From Bacteroidaceae bacterium (GTDB lineage: Bacteria > Bacteroidota > Bacteroidia > Bacteroidales > Bacteroidaceae): DNA of 63,997 bases. The notes below the pieces were generated by a model. The model did not search any database, had not been told where the DNA came from, and saw nothing but the letters and a program-made list of their open reading frames with translations. The translations under genes were made by a program, and so were the position numbers. The stretch spans positions 1 to 63,997 of the forward strand of contig JAFYRW010000016.1 in assembly GCA_017546785.1 (NCBI GenBank), written 5' to 3'. Of the stretch, positions 55,152 to 63,997 are shown one piece after another. The stretch's first letter is position 1. Every line of letters begins with the position of its first letter.

Positions 55152-56228
55152 TTAGAATATCCAATTCATCACCACGCATATTGTCATTATGAGAAGGTTC
55201 ACAAGGCCTATTGGGACCATATATTTCCATTCAAGGGTGGGGACGTGATCGACGCGCAGACGGGGGAATGTCCAGCGGAACCACATAAGAACCCATATAA
55301 GGAAGAAGGTCTTTCCCAAGAACCATACAATGCCCGGGATATAATCCATTATGGCATTGAAGCTGTCGAATCCTTTTATATATAAAGGAGTCCAACCGCC
55401 AAGAAATAGTGTCGAGGCAATGCCGGCAACAATGAAGAGGTTCATAAATTCGGCAACGTAGAAGAATCCAAAATGCATTCCTGAATATTCTGTGTGGTAG
55501 CCGGCGGTTAATTCTGACTCTGCCTCTGGTAGGTCGAATGGAGCGCGGTTAGTCTCGGCGTTTCCTGCTATGAGATAAATTATGAATGCAACGACTGCTG
55601 GCAGATGACCTTTGAAAATGAACCATCCGTCGACCTGCTGCTCAACAATCTCGCTAATCTGCATTGTGCCGCTTAGAACAACCATCGTAAGCATACATAG
55701 TCCGATGGATAGCTCGTAGCTGATCATCTGTGCGCCGCTGCGCATTGCTCCAATCATAGAGAATTTGTTATTGCTGCTCCAGCCGGCAAGTAATATTCCC
55801 AATACTCCGAACGACGATGCTGCCATTAGAAAGAATACTCCGACGTTAAAGTCAAGCACCTGCAGTCCTTTGTCGAACGGCAGACAGCTGAATGTGAGTA
55901 TTGAGCTCAATACTACAAGGTATGGGGCCAAGCGGTAGAGCAGGCTGTCGGAATTGTTTATAGAGATAATCTCTTTTATCAGCATCTTGAATACGTCGGC
56001 AAAAACCTGCAGTAATCCCCAGAATCCTACGCGGGTAGGGCCTAAACGGCACTGAAAGGCTGCGCACACTTTACGCTCCATAAAAATCATTACAATAGCG
56101 AATGCAACGTATGCTACCAACGTACATACTGCAATAAGAACGCATTCTGTGATTACTGCCAATTGAGCTGGCATCACTGAATGCAAGAAATGGTCTATTG
56201 CCGATGTTATTATTTCAAAATTGTACAT
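55152..56228 (-). CDS. nuoH: NADH-quinone oxidoreductase subunit H
   Basis: A 358-residue membrane subunit next to the quinone chamber, with eight or so helices. It has ERKVCAAFQCRLGPTRVGFWG, RAPFDLPEAESELTAGYHTEYSGM and RWTFPRLRVDHV, all conserved in NuoH. 12 bases after nuoCD. Confidence 0.97.
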   Translation of the reverse strand: MYNFEIITSAIDHFLHSVMPAQLAVITECVLIAVCTLVAYVAFAIVMIFMERKVCAAFQCRLGPTRVGFWGLLQVFADVFKMLIKEIISINNSDSLLYRLAPYLVVLSSILTFSCLPFDKGLQVLDFNVGVFFLMAASSFGVLGILLAGWSSNNKFSMIGAMRSGAQMISYELSIGLCMLTMVVLSGTMQISEIVEQQVDGWFIFKGHLPAVVAFIIYLIAGNAETNRAPFDLPEAESELTAGYHTEYSGMHFGFFYVAEFMNLFIVAGIASTLFLGGWTPLYIKGFDSFNAIMDYIPGIVWFLGKTFFLIWVLMWFRWTFPRLRVDHVPTLEWKYMVPIGLVNLLIMTICVVMNWIF

Positions 56229-56240
56229 CTTTCTCCTTAT

Positions 56241-57809
56241 TTATCTGTCAATATCGGGAATAACATAGTCGAGTGTCGCTCCAATGGCGATAAGGTCGGC
56301 TATCTTTGTTCCTTTTAATATTTTGTGCATTGCTGCAATTAGCGGTAGTCCCATAGGGCGGAATTTTATTCTGTAGGGCGATTTCTCGCCGTGGCTCTCT
56401 ATGAACACGCCGAATTCTCCGCGGGAGCCCTCTACAGCTGCGGTATATTGTCCTTCGGGAATTCTTATTATAGGCTTTGTCTTTACTTTATAGTCTCCCT
56501 CGGGAATGTTGTCTATTATCTGCTCGATAATATGTATAGACTCTTTTATCTCGTCGATACGTACCTTGAAGCGGTCGTAACAGTCGCCTCTCTTGTATAT
56601 AATCTCTTTGAATTCTACCTTGTCGTATATTGCGTAGGGGTGTCGTTTGCGAACGTCGCACGCCCATCCTGAGGCGCGTCCGGTGCCGCCCGTACAGCCG
56701 TACGATATTGCATCGTCGAGTGTTATTCTTCCTACGCCTTTCATACGTAGCTGAGTGATGATGTTGTTTGTGAATACGTCGTTGTATTCTTTTATCTTGC
56801 TCTTCTGATATTCGCAATACTCTTTTACCTTTTTTGCGAATCCCGGCGTAATGTCGGCCTGTACTCCTCCAATGGTGTTGTAATTCTGAATAAGTCGGCC
56901 ACCGGTAACCTCTTCGAATATGTCCAATATTTTTTCGCGGTCGCGGAATCCATAGATGAAGGCTGTTATTGCGCCAAGATCCATTGCTGCACACGACAGG
57001 AACAGCAGATGGGAGTCTATGCGCTGCAACTCATCCATAATTGTCCTTATGTATTGTGTGCGGTCGGTAACCTCTATTCCCATAGCTTTTTCGATGCACA
57101 TACACAGCGCGTGGCGATTCTGATGGGCGCTCAGATAGTCGAGGCGGTCGGTGAGGCCCAATATCTGCGGGTAGGTAAGCTTCTCACTCATCTTCTCTAT
57201 GCCTCGGTGAATGTATCCGCAGTGAATGTCTATCTTGCGTATCTCCTCGCCCTCGAGTGCTAGTCGGAAGCGTAATACTCCGTGTGTAGCAGGGTGCTGC
57301 GGACCAATGTTTATGACATATTGGTCGCCGCTTATCCTGTTGGTCTGTGCATTTATTTTCTTTAGCTCCGCCTCCTCTTTTATCTCATATTCGCGTTGTA
57401 CATCCTCGGTAATCTCGCTCTCCATACGCACGGGGTTTATTGCCTCGCTCTCGTCGTAGTCCTTACGCAGAGGGTAGCCCACCCAGTCGTTTCTCAGGAA
57501 AAGACGGCGCATATCGGGGTGGTCGGTAAAATGAATGCCGAAAAAGTCGTAGACCTCACGCTCGTATAGCTCGGCAACGCTCCACAGATGACAGACGGTG
57601 GGGAGGGTGGGGTGCTCACGGTCGGTTGTCTTTATTGCAATCTCTAAATTTTCGTGGGTGTCGCTGTTCTCAAGAATATATATGACTCCTAAGCCCTCTT
57701 CGCCCCAATCCATTCCAATAAGTTCGCGCAGAAAGTCCATTCCCTTGAGATCCTTGTACTCCTGCATACGCTGTGGAAACTCCTTGATATCTATAAATAT
57801 AGGATTCAT
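56241..57809 (-). CDS. nuoCD: Fused NADH-quinone oxidoreductase subunits C and D
   Basis: A 522-residue fusion. Residues 1 to about 150 are the 30-kDa C part (HPTLPTVCHLWSVAELYEREVYDFFGIHF, then the HPDMRRLFL segment). From about residue 165 the 49-kDa D part has INIGPQHPATHGVLRF, IDIHCGYIHRGIEKM and a C-terminus ending DYVIPDIDR. The D part forms much of the quinone site together with NuoB and NuoH. The start overlaps the nuoB stop by four bases. Confidence 0.96.
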   Translation of the reverse strand: MNPIFIDIKEFPQRMQEYKDLKGMDFLRELIGMDWGEEGLGVIYILENSDTHENLEIAIKTTDREHPTLPTVCHLWSVAELYEREVYDFFGIHFTDHPDMRRLFLRNDWVGYPLRKDYDESEAINPVRMESEITEDVQREYEIKEEAELKKINAQTNRISGDQYVINIGPQHPATHGVLRFRLALEGEEIRKIDIHCGYIHRGIEKMSEKLTYPQILGLTDRLDYLSAHQNRHALCMCIEKAMGIEVTDRTQYIRTIMDELQRIDSHLLFLSCAAMDLGAITAFIYGFRDREKILDIFEEVTGGRLIQNYNTIGGVQADITPGFAKKVKEYCEYQKSKIKEYNDVFTNNIITQLRMKGVGRITLDDAISYGCTGGTGRASGWACDVRKRHPYAIYDKVEFKEIIYKRGDCYDRFKVRIDEIKESIHIIEQIIDNIPEGDYKVKTKPIIRIPEGQYTAAVEGSRGEFGVFIESHGEKSPYRIKFRPMGLPLIAAMHKILKGTKIADLIAIGATLDYVIPDIDR

Positions 57810-58447
57810 TCTTTGCTCAATTTTTCATTGTCAATAATCGGTGCATTTGTTACGATAATGGGGTCGTTGTTCATTTCGCCTTTCTTTGCACGATGGTTCT
57901 TTCCACCAAAAAACTTTTCAATCTTTACCTTGCGCTGCAATTGCATCATACCATAGAGAATTGCCTCGGGACGTGGTGGACAGCCGGGGATATATACGTC
58001 TACGGGGATTATTTTGTCTACTCCGTTAAGAACGTGGTAAGAACTTTTGAACGGTCCTCCGCTTATGGCACAACCGCCCACTGCTACCACATATTTAGGG
58101 TCGGCCATCTGGTCGTACAGACGCTTGAGTACCGGAGCCATCTTGTGGGTGATTGTTCCGGCTACCATTATAAGGTCGGCCTGTCGTGGGGAGTTTCGGG
58201 TTACCTCGAATCCGAAGCGGGCAAAGTCATAACGTGCAGCTCCCAATGACATAAACTCAATGCCGCAGCAGCTTGTGGCAAATGTCAGAGACCACATTGA
58301 ATTGCTGCGTCCCCAATTTATAAGGTCGTCGAGTGCTCCTACTACAACATTGGTGCGCTCGCTGTTTATCTCCTTTATGAGCGCCTCGAGAGTCTCGTTG
58401 TCTTTGAATTCCTCGTATGGAATCGATTTTATATTAGGCTTTTTCAT
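57806..58447 (-). CDS. nuoB: NADH-quinone oxidoreductase subunit B
   Basis: A 213-residue subunit holding the N2 4Fe-4S cluster, the last electron carrier before quinone: TSCCGIEFMSLG, VAVGGCAISGGPF and IPGCPPRPEAIL carry the cysteines. A GTG lies at 58453, but ATG 58447 gives the usual ATGA overlap with the nuoA stop and is preferred. Overlaps nuoCD by four bases at its end. Confidence 0.95.
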   Translation of the reverse strand: MKKPNIKSIPYEEFKDNETLEALIKEINSERTNVVVGALDDLINWGRSNSMWSLTFATSCCGIEFMSLGAARYDFARFGFEVTRNSPRQADLIMVAGTITHKMAPVLKRLYDQMADPKYVVAVGGCAISGGPFKSSYHVLNGVDKIIPVDVYIPGCPPRPEAILYGMMQLQRKVKIEKFFGGKNHRAKKGEMNNDPIIVTNAPIIDNEKLSKE

Positions 58448-58794
58448 TTCCACTCAAGAGCTTTTTTGCGCCAAGCATAAGCAAGGCCTAATACCAAAAT
58501 AAATAGGAAGAATAAAATTCCCATCAATGCCTTTATTCCTAGTTCCTGAACAATGGTTGCCCACGGGAACAGAAATACTGTCTCAATGTCGAACATAAGG
58601 AACAGGATGGAGAAAAGATAGTATCCTGCTCTAAAGTGTACCCACGTTGCTCCCTGTGTAGGAATTCCGCACTCATAGGCTTCGCCTTTCTGCTTGTTGA
58701 AGCTACGCGGCGATATGTGGCCTGCTATAAACATTCCGGCAAAAACAAGGAATAGCGAGGCCAGAATCATCGTAAATAAAAGTAGATAATTCAT
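58444..58794 (-). CDS. nuoA: NADH-quinone oxidoreductase subunit A
   Basis: A 116-residue three-helix membrane subunit; YECGIPTQGATWVHF (with the loop Cys near the quinone site) and ILFLMFDIETVFLFPWA are diagnostic. First gene of the nuo operon, about 50 bases downstream of a -7 box. Confidence 0.96.
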   Translation of the reverse strand: MNYLLLFTMILASLFLVFAGMFIAGHISPRSFNKQKGEAYECGIPTQGATWVHFRAGYYLFSILFLMFDIETVFLFPWATIVQELGIKALMGILFFLFILVLGLAYAWRKKALEWK

Positions 58795-58845
58795 TTATGC
58801 TTTTTGTTTGTTGATTCTAATATATAAATAGGTGTGTGTTGCTTG

Positions 58846-58874
58846 CAAATGTATAAAAAAAATATTCCCGCAAA
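58846..58874 (-). promoter_or_regulatory. Promoter of the nuo operon
   Basis: On the minus strand TTTG (58871-58874), 17 bases, then TACATTTG (58846-58853), matching the Bacteroidota -33/-7 pattern with slightly short spacing. Confidence 0.6.
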
Positions 58875-59041
58875 TTGTTTGAGAGCAATTTTTTGGAAAT
58901 ATTTTAATTGATTTTGGAAAAGCAGAAAGTGCTTGAAAAGGGGCTTTTTTTTGTTGCTGTAGTTTAATCTCTTTTCTTTTAAACTGTTATCTTTTTTTGC
59001 GTGGATTGCGCTTTTTTACTGTGTAATCTGTCTCTTTTTTA

Positions 59042-59815
59042 TTATCCTATTACAACGTCGAGAATCATCATAAGGATAAAGCCGGTGGCAAAGCCTATAG
59101 TTCCTATATTGCTGTGCTTGCCTGATTGTGATGCGGGGATAAGTTCCTCTACTACAACGTATAGCATTGCTCCTGCGGCAAAAGCCAATAGCGTAGGCAT
59201 TGCTCCTGCGGCATTTTCGAGGAACAGCAATGTGAATATGGCAGCGGTAGGTTCTACAATGCCCGAAAGGGCTCCCATAAGAAAGGCTTTCTTGCGGCTC
59301 TTGCCCTCGTTACGCAGAGGCATTGAGATTATGGCTCCCTCTGGAATATTCTGTACAGCCATTCCTATAGACAAGGCGAATGCTCCGGCAACGGTCAGTG
59401 TGGTATTGCTGTTGCTTAGTCCGGCAAAAACAACGCCTACAGCCATTCCTTCGGGGATATTGTGTAGCGCTACGGCCAAAATCATTTTTGTAGAGCGCGA
59501 CAGCGATGAGCGTGGTCCCTCGGATCCTTTCTCGTCAATATGCTGGTGAGGAATGATTGTGTCAAGCAAAAGCAGGAATCCCATTCCGACTACTAATCCC
59601 AATAATACGGGGATTATTCCGATAAAGGAATCTTCAGACTGCTCGAGTGCCGGCTGAAGCAAAGACCAGAAACTGGCGGCAACCATCATTCCCGAAGCAA
59701 AGCCCAACAGGGCCTTTTGTGTAAGGTCGCTCATCTCTTTGCGCAGAAAAAACACGGTGCACGCTCCTAAAAGTGTACCCAGAAAAGGTATTGAGAATCC
59801 TATTAGAATGTTCAT
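59042..59815 (-). CDS. ZIP family divalent metal transporter
   Basis: A 257-residue membrane protein with about eight helices. The ZIP metal site helices are HNIPEGMAVGVVFAG and VQNIPEGAIISMP; in the second the usual His is Gln, as in GufA-type members. It likely imports zinc or related divalent cations. No partner genes; divergent from purL, behind its own -7 box. Confidence 0.88.
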   Translation of the reverse strand: MNILIGFSIPFLGTLLGACTVFFLRKEMSDLTQKALLGFASGMMVAASFWSLLQPALEQSEDSFIGIIPVLLGLVVGMGFLLLLDTIIPHQHIDEKGSEGPRSSLSRSTKMILAVALHNIPEGMAVGVVFAGLSNSNTTLTVAGAFALSIGMAVQNIPEGAIISMPLRNEGKSRKKAFLMGALSGIVEPTAAIFTLLFLENAAGAMPTLLAFAAGAMLYVVVEELIPASQSGKHSNIGTIGFATGFILMMILDVVIG

Positions 59816-59873
59816 AATAATTATTGTTATGCGGGTTTATAATATTTCTGTCTGTTGTATGCTTCTTTGTCCG

Positions 59874-59881
59874 CAAAGATA
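59874..59881 (-). promoter_or_regulatory. -7 box of the ZIP transporter gene
   Basis: The minus strand reads TATCTTTG, a full match, 59 bases before the ATG. Confidence 0.5.
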
Positions 59882-60006
59882 TATTTTTACCATTGAAATA
59901 GCGGTTGTTTTTAGTGATATTTCTTGTTTATATTCCTATTCTTGCCATATGCTAATTTTAATGAACGATTGTTGTTCTTTATTTTCTATGTCTCGTTTTT
60001 TTTTAT

Positions 60007-60014
60007 TATCTTCG
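60007..60014 (+). promoter_or_regulatory. Candidate -7 box of purL
   Basis: TATCTTCG, the variant shared with purM. The leader after it contains a possible hairpin at 60024-60052 (ATCGG/CCGAT) followed by TTTTTAT, which could act as an attenuator. Confidence 0.45.
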
Positions 60015-60091
60015 CGTCGAACTATCGGAGGGCCTAAACGTCTCTTCCCGATTTTTATGAAAAGCACGAAAATTTATAATATACAATCTTT

Positions 60092-63000
60092 ATGATTTAT
60101 TTTTTCAGTACCCCTAACCGTACGGTAATAGCAACCGAATCGGTGAATAGTTTGAGCGCAAATGAGATAGAAAAACTCTCTTGGCTCTATGGTGAGGCTA
60201 CTCCCATTGAGGGAGAGAGCGTTGAGGGCTATTTTGTAGGCCCACGTCGCGAAATGGTTACTCCGTGGAGTACCAATGCTGTTGAGATAACCCAGAATAT
60301 GGGAATCGATGGCATTCAGCGTATCGAGGAGTATTACTGCGTAAAAGACGAGAATGCAGAGTACGATCCTATGCTCCAGCGTATGTATCGCGGACTCGAC
60401 CAGCGTGTCTTTACCGTTGATATTCAGCCTAAGCCCATTGAGTTTATCGAGGATCTCGACTCATACAACGAGGCCGAGGGACTTGCTCTTTCAAAAGAAG
60501 AGATTGACTATCTTCATCGCGTAGAGGGCGAGCTTGGACGTAAGCTCACCGACAGCGAGGTTTTTGGCTTTGCACAGATTAACTCGGAGCATTGCCGCCA
60601 CAAAATCTTTGGTGGAACATTTATCATTGATGGCGAGGAGATGCCTTCGTCGCTCTTTGCAATGATTAAGCGTACAACAAACGAGAATCCCAACAGAATT
60701 ATCTCGGCATATAAGGATAATGTGGCTTTTGCTCAGGGTCCCGTTGTTGAGCAGTTTGCTCCCGCCGATCATTCAATCCCCGACTATTTTGTAATTAAAG
60801 ATATTGAAACTGTAATATCTCTTAAAGCCGAGACACACAACTTCCCCACAACTGTGGAGCCTTTCAATGGTGCTTCTACCGGTACCGGTGGCGAGATACG
60901 CGACCGTATGGGTGGTGGTAAAGGTTCTTGGCCTATTGCCGGTACAGCCGTTTATATGACATCTTATCCTCGTACTTATGAGGACCGTAAATGGGAAGAG
61001 GTGTTGCCCGTCCGCAAATGGTTGTATCAGACTCCCGAGCAGATTCTTATTAAGGCTTCTAACGGTGCTTCGGACTTTGGAAACAAATTCGGACAGCCGC
61101 TAATCTGTGGTTCGGTGCTTACATTCGAGCATAAGGAGAACGACGAGGTTTATGGCTACGATAAGGTTATTATGCTTGCCGGTGGAGTAGGTTACGGTAC
61201 ACGCCGCGACTGCCTTAAGGGTGCTCCCGAGAAGGGCAATAAGGTGATTGTTATGGGTGGTGACAACTATCGTATCGGACTCGGTGGCGGTTCAGTATCT
61301 TCGGTTGATACAGGACGTTACTCATCGGGTATTGAGCTTAATGCCGTTCAGCGTGCAAATGCCGAAATGCAGAAGCGTGCATACAATGTCGTTCGCGCAT
61401 TGTGCGAGGATGAGACTAACCCAGTTGTATCTATCCACGACCACGGTTCGGCAGGTCACGTGAACTGTCTCTCGGAGCTTGTCGAGGAGTGTGGCGGTCT
61501 TATTGATATGTCAAAATTGCCTGTAGGCGACAAGACTTTGTCGGCAAAAGAGATTATTGCAAACGAGTCTCAGGAGCGTATGGGATTGCTCATCAAAGAG
61601 GATGCCATTGAGTATGTACGCAAGGTTGCTGAGCGTGAGCGTGCTCCTATGTATGTTGTAGGAGAGACAACAGGCGATGCCCGTTTCGCATTTGAGCAGG
61701 CCGACGGCAAGCGTCCCTTCGACCTTTCTGTAAGTCAGATGTTCGGCTCTTCGCCCAAGACTTATATGGTCGATAAGACTGTTGAGCGTAAATATAAGAA
61801 TGCAGAATATGATGCCGAGAATATTGAGGAGTATTTGACTGATGTTCTTCGTTTGGAGGCTGTTGCTTGTAAAGATTGGCTTACCAACAAGGTGGACCGT
61901 TCGGTAACAGGTAAGATTGCCCGTCAGCAGTGTCAGGGTGAGATTCAGTTGCCTTTGAGTGACTGCGGTGTTGTTGCATTGGATTATCGTGGACGTCGCG
62001 GTATTGCAACATCTATCGGACACGCTCCTCAGGCTGGTCTTGCCGACCCTGCCAAAGGTTCTGTCCTTGCTGTGGCCGAGGCTCTCACAAATATTGTTCT
62101 TGCTCCTCTTGCCGATGGAATAAAGAGCGTATCACTTAGTGCCAACTGGATGTGGCCTTGCCGTTCACAGGAGGGTGAGGATGCTCGTCTCTATCGTGGT
62201 GTAGAGGCACTATCGGACTTCTGCTGCGATCTTAACATAAACGTACCTACCGGTAAGGATTCTCTCTCTATGACACAGAAATATCCCGACGGTACAAAGG
62301 TAATAAGCCCGGGAACAGTAATTGTTTCGGCCGGCGGTGAGGTCTCTGATATTCGTAAGGTTGTATCGCCTGTAATGGTGAATGAGCCTAAGAGTGCATT
62401 CTATCATATTGACTTCAGTTTCGATAATCTGCGTCTCGGTGGTTCGGCTTTTGCTCAGACTCTTAAATGTGTAGGTAGCGACGTTCCTTCGGTTAAGAAT
62501 CCTGAATATTTTGCAGAGGTATTCAATGCTGTTCAGCAGTTGGTGAACGAGGGCCTTATTCTTGCCGGACACGACGTATCGGCCGGTGGTCTCATCACTA
62601 CATTGCTCGAGATGTGTTTCGCTAATGTTGAGGGTGGTATGGAGATTGACCTTAACAATATTGCCGAGAAGGATATTGTCAAATTGCTCTTTGCCGAGAA
62701 TCCCGCATTGGTAATTCAGGTAGCTGACAAGGATAAATGTCGTATGCAGGAGATTCTCGATGGTGCAGGAATTTGCTTCGTTAAGATTGGTACTCCCTCT
62801 AAGAAACGTCAGATTGCGGTGGCTAAGGATAAGCGCACACGCTTGTTCGATATTGACCACTATCGCGACGTATGGTACGATAGCTCTTATCTTATGGATA
62901 GAAAGCAGAGCTTCAATGGTTGCGCCGACGAGCGTCTGCAGAATTACAAGAACCAGCCTTTGAGGTTCCGTATGCCTGCTAAATTTACAGGTATGCTCGA

Positions 63001-63790
63001 TAGCTATGGAATGTCGGCCGACCGTCGCGAAAAGTCGGGCATCCGTGCTGCTATCATCCGCGAAAAGGGTACTAACGGCGAGCGTGAGATGGCATACGCA
63101 ATGCATCTTGCCGGATTTGATGTTAAGGACGTTACAATGACCGACCTTATCAGCGGCCGCGAGACTCTTGACGAGGTTAATTTCATTGTCTTCTGCGGTG
63201 GATTCTCTAACTCAGACGTTCTTGGTTCGGCTAAAGGTTGGGCCGGCGGATTCCTCTATAATCCTGCTGCAAAGGCTGCTCTCGACCGTTTCTATCAGCG
63301 TGAGGATACTCTCTCATTGGGTATCTGCAACGGTTGTCAGTTGATGATGGAGCTTAACCTCATAAATCCCGAGCACGAGAAACGCGGATATATGCGTCAC
63401 AATAACTCACATAAGTTCGAGTCTTCGTTTGTTGGTGTAAATATCCCCGAGAACAACAGTGTGCTCTTCGGCTCGTTGTCTAACAGCCGTCTCGGTGTAT
63501 GGGTAGCTCACGGTGAGGGTAAATTCGACCTTCCCTACGCAGAGGAGAGATACAATGTTGTTGCCCGTTACGCTTACGAGGGTTATCCTGCTAACCCCAA
63601 CGGTTCGTCGTATGGTGTAGCTGCTCTTGCGAGTGCCAATGGCCGTCACGTTGCAATGATGCCTCACCCCGAGCGTGCAATATTCCCCTGGCAGTGCGCT
63701 ACTTATCCTAAGAATCATCTTGCCGATGATGTTACTCCGTGGATTGAGTTGTTCCGCAATGCTTATAATTGGGTTAAGGAGAATAAATGA
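60092..63790 (+). CDS. purL: Phosphoribosylformylglycinamidine synthase
   Basis: A 1232-residue single-chain FGAM synthase, the fourth step of purine synthesis, turning FGAR and glutamine into FGAM. The synthase part has INSEHCRHKIFGG, SLKAETHNFPTTVEPFNGASTGTGGEIRD and GLGGGSVSSVDTG. The last 250 residues are the glutaminase domain, with LGICNGCQLMMEL (catalytic Cys) and MMPHPERAIFPW (His and Glu). Small-PurL organisms use separate PurQ and PurS; here everything is fused, as in Bacteroidota and proteobacteria. It is alone in its transcript, ended by a strong terminator. Confidence 0.97.
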   Translation: MIYFFSTPNRTVIATESVNSLSANEIEKLSWLYGEATPIEGESVEGYFVGPRREMVTPWSTNAVEITQNMGIDGIQRIEEYYCVKDENAEYDPMLQRMYRGLDQRVFTVDIQPKPIEFIEDLDSYNEAEGLALSKEEIDYLHRVEGELGRKLTDSEVFGFAQINSEHCRHKIFGGTFIIDGEEMPSSLFAMIKRTTNENPNRIISAYKDNVAFAQGPVVEQFAPADHSIPDYFVIKDIETVISLKAETHNFPTTVEPFNGASTGTGGEIRDRMGGGKGSWPIAGTAVYMTSYPRTYEDRKWEEVLPVRKWLYQTPEQILIKASNGASDFGNKFGQPLICGSVLTFEHKENDEVYGYDKVIMLAGGVGYGTRRDCLKGAPEKGNKVIVMGGDNYRIGLGGGSVSSVDTGRYSSGIELNAVQRANAEMQKRAYNVVRALCEDETNPVVSIHDHGSAGHVNCLSELVEECGGLIDMSKLPVGDKTLSAKEIIANESQERMGLLIKEDAIEYVRKVAERERAPMYVVGETTGDARFAFEQADGKRPFDLSVSQMFGSSPKTYMVDKTVERKYKNAEYDAENIEEYLTDVLRLEAVACKDWLTNKVDRSVTGKIARQQCQGEIQLPLSDCGVVALDYRGRRGIATSIGHAPQAGLADPAKGSVLAVAEALTNIVLAPLADGIKSVSLSANWMWPCRSQEGEDARLYRGVEALSDFCCDLNINVPTGKDSLSMTQKYPDGTKVISPGTVIVSAGGEVSDIRKVVSPVMVNEPKSAFYHIDFSFDNLRLGGSAFAQTLKCVGSDVPSVKNPEYFAEVFNAVQQLVNEGLILAGHDVSAGGLITTLLEMCFANVEGGMEIDLNNIAEKDIVKLLFAENPALVIQVADKDKCRMQEILDGAGICFVKIGTPSKKRQIAVAKDKRTRLFDIDHYRDVWYDSSYLMDRKQSFNGCADERLQNYKNQPLRFRMPAKFTGMLDSYGMSADRREKSGIRAAIIREKGTNGEREMAYAMHLAGFDVKDVTMTDLISGRETLDEVNFIVFCGGFSNSDVLGSAKGWAGGFLYNPAAKAALDRFYQREDTLSLGICNGCQLMMELNLINPEHEKRGYMRHNNSHKFESSFVGVNIPENNSVLFGSLSNSRLGVWVAHGEGKFDLPYAEERYNVVARYAYEGYPANPNGSSYGVAALASANGRHVAMMPHPERAIFPWQCATYPKNHLADDVTPWIELFRNAYNWVKENK

Positions 63791-63807
63791 TGTTAAACTC
63801 TTTATAT

Positions 63808-63841
63808 AAAAAAATAGTGCGCCTAAGCGCACTATTTTTTT
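63808..63841 (+). terminator. Terminator of purL
   Basis: AAAAAAATAGTGCGC pairs with GCGCACTATTTTTTT around a CTAA loop, ending in a seven-T run. Confidence 0.9.
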
Positions 63842-63873
63842 AGTGTCTTCCCTGGGTAATTGGGATTTTGTCT

Positions 63874-63997
63874 ATGAATGTAAGTATTTCTAAACTATTT
63901 GCTACCTTTTTTAAGATAGGATTATTCACTATCGGTGGAGGATACGCGATGATTCCATTCATTGAGCGTGATATTGTTGAGCGTAACGGATGGATAA
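63874..63997 (+). CDS. Chromate transporter family protein, partial
   Basis: The first 41 codons are in the window. They read NVSISKLFATFFKIGLFTIGGGYAMIPFIERDIVERNGW; the FxKIGxxxFGGGYAM-type start is diagnostic of the ChrA/CHR family. Many short-form CHR proteins in Bacteroidota come as pairs of half-length genes. Chromate itself may not be the natural substrate. Confidence 0.88.
   Translation, partial: MNVSISKLFATFFKIGLFTIGGGYAMIPFIERDIVERNGWI

Overview
The window looks like chromosomal DNA of a Bacteroidota member, most likely order Bacteroidales. The reasons are the fused lpxC-fabZ gene next to lpxD and lpxA, a complex I operon that has a fused nuoCD but no nuoEFG, full-length single-chain purL, HU-CCDC81/SPOR and PorT-like proteins, few Shine-Dalgarno sites, and many -7 boxes of the Bacteroidota form TAnnTTTG (here often TAnnTTCG). 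Species cannot be named from sequence alone. No insertion sequence, prophage, integrase, CRISPR array or recognisable defence system was found; the window is mostly core metabolism and envelope genes. LAYOUT. 1-50: start of a leftward gene, probably a carboxyltransferase subunit. 429-5981: three tandem paralogous AMP-forming acyl-CoA-synthetase-like genes, each with its own terminator and promoter-like leader. 6294-7574: glyA behind a structured leader. 7653-10315 (minus): pyrB, pyrI, flavin reductase, PorT-like barrel. 10590-14246: class A penicillin-binding protein and a non-catalytic M16 peptidase homologue. 14340-19221: secreted MORN-repeat protein, YhcH family protein, glycogen branching enzyme, and a membrane protein overlapping it. 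19271-21085 (minus): U32 protein of RNA-hydroxylation type. 21216-22742: HU-like/SPOR membrane protein and zinc-ribbon/FHA protein. 23045-24280: lipoprotein of unknown function. 24348-26902 (minus): GDPD-like lipoprotein and aminopeptidase P. 27019-27492 (minus): tRNA-His and tRNA-Arg, each with its own promoter and terminator. 27563-34750 (minus): patatin with a C-terminal barrel, htpG, clpC. 35105-37037: aspS and a small membrane protein. 37080-41801 (minus): lipid A cluster lpxD, lpxC-fabZ, lpxA, a pRiA4b ORF-3-like gene, miaA. 41948-45096 (minus): purM, prfA, pyrF. 45266-45526 (minus): glutaredoxin-like protein. 45693-46618: tRNA-Gly(CCC), a 51-residue Pmp3/YqaE membrane protein, and an unknown protein. 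46776-48847: metY and pgeF. 48991-58794 (minus): 11-subunit complex I, nuoABCDHIJKLMN. 59042-59815 (minus): ZIP metal transporter. 60092-63790: purL. 63874-end: start of a chromate-transporter family gene. HOW THE GENES FIT TOGETHER. Nucleotide synthesis (pyrB, pyrI, pyrF, purM, purL, glyA for one-carbon units), lipid A synthesis, cell-wall synthesis and editing (PBP1A, PgeF, SPOR protein), stress proteolysis and folding (ClpC, HtpG), and ferredoxin-type respiration (Nuo lacking the NADH module) are all represented. Most gene groups end at clear hairpin-plus-T-tract terminators, several of them bidirectional between convergent genes. The points most worth checking are the tandem ligase triplication, the glyA leader, the apparently leaderless GTG-start HU/SPOR gene, the tRNA-Gly/Pmp3 joint transcript, and the patatin-barrel protein. 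I found no strong candidate for a wholly new system.
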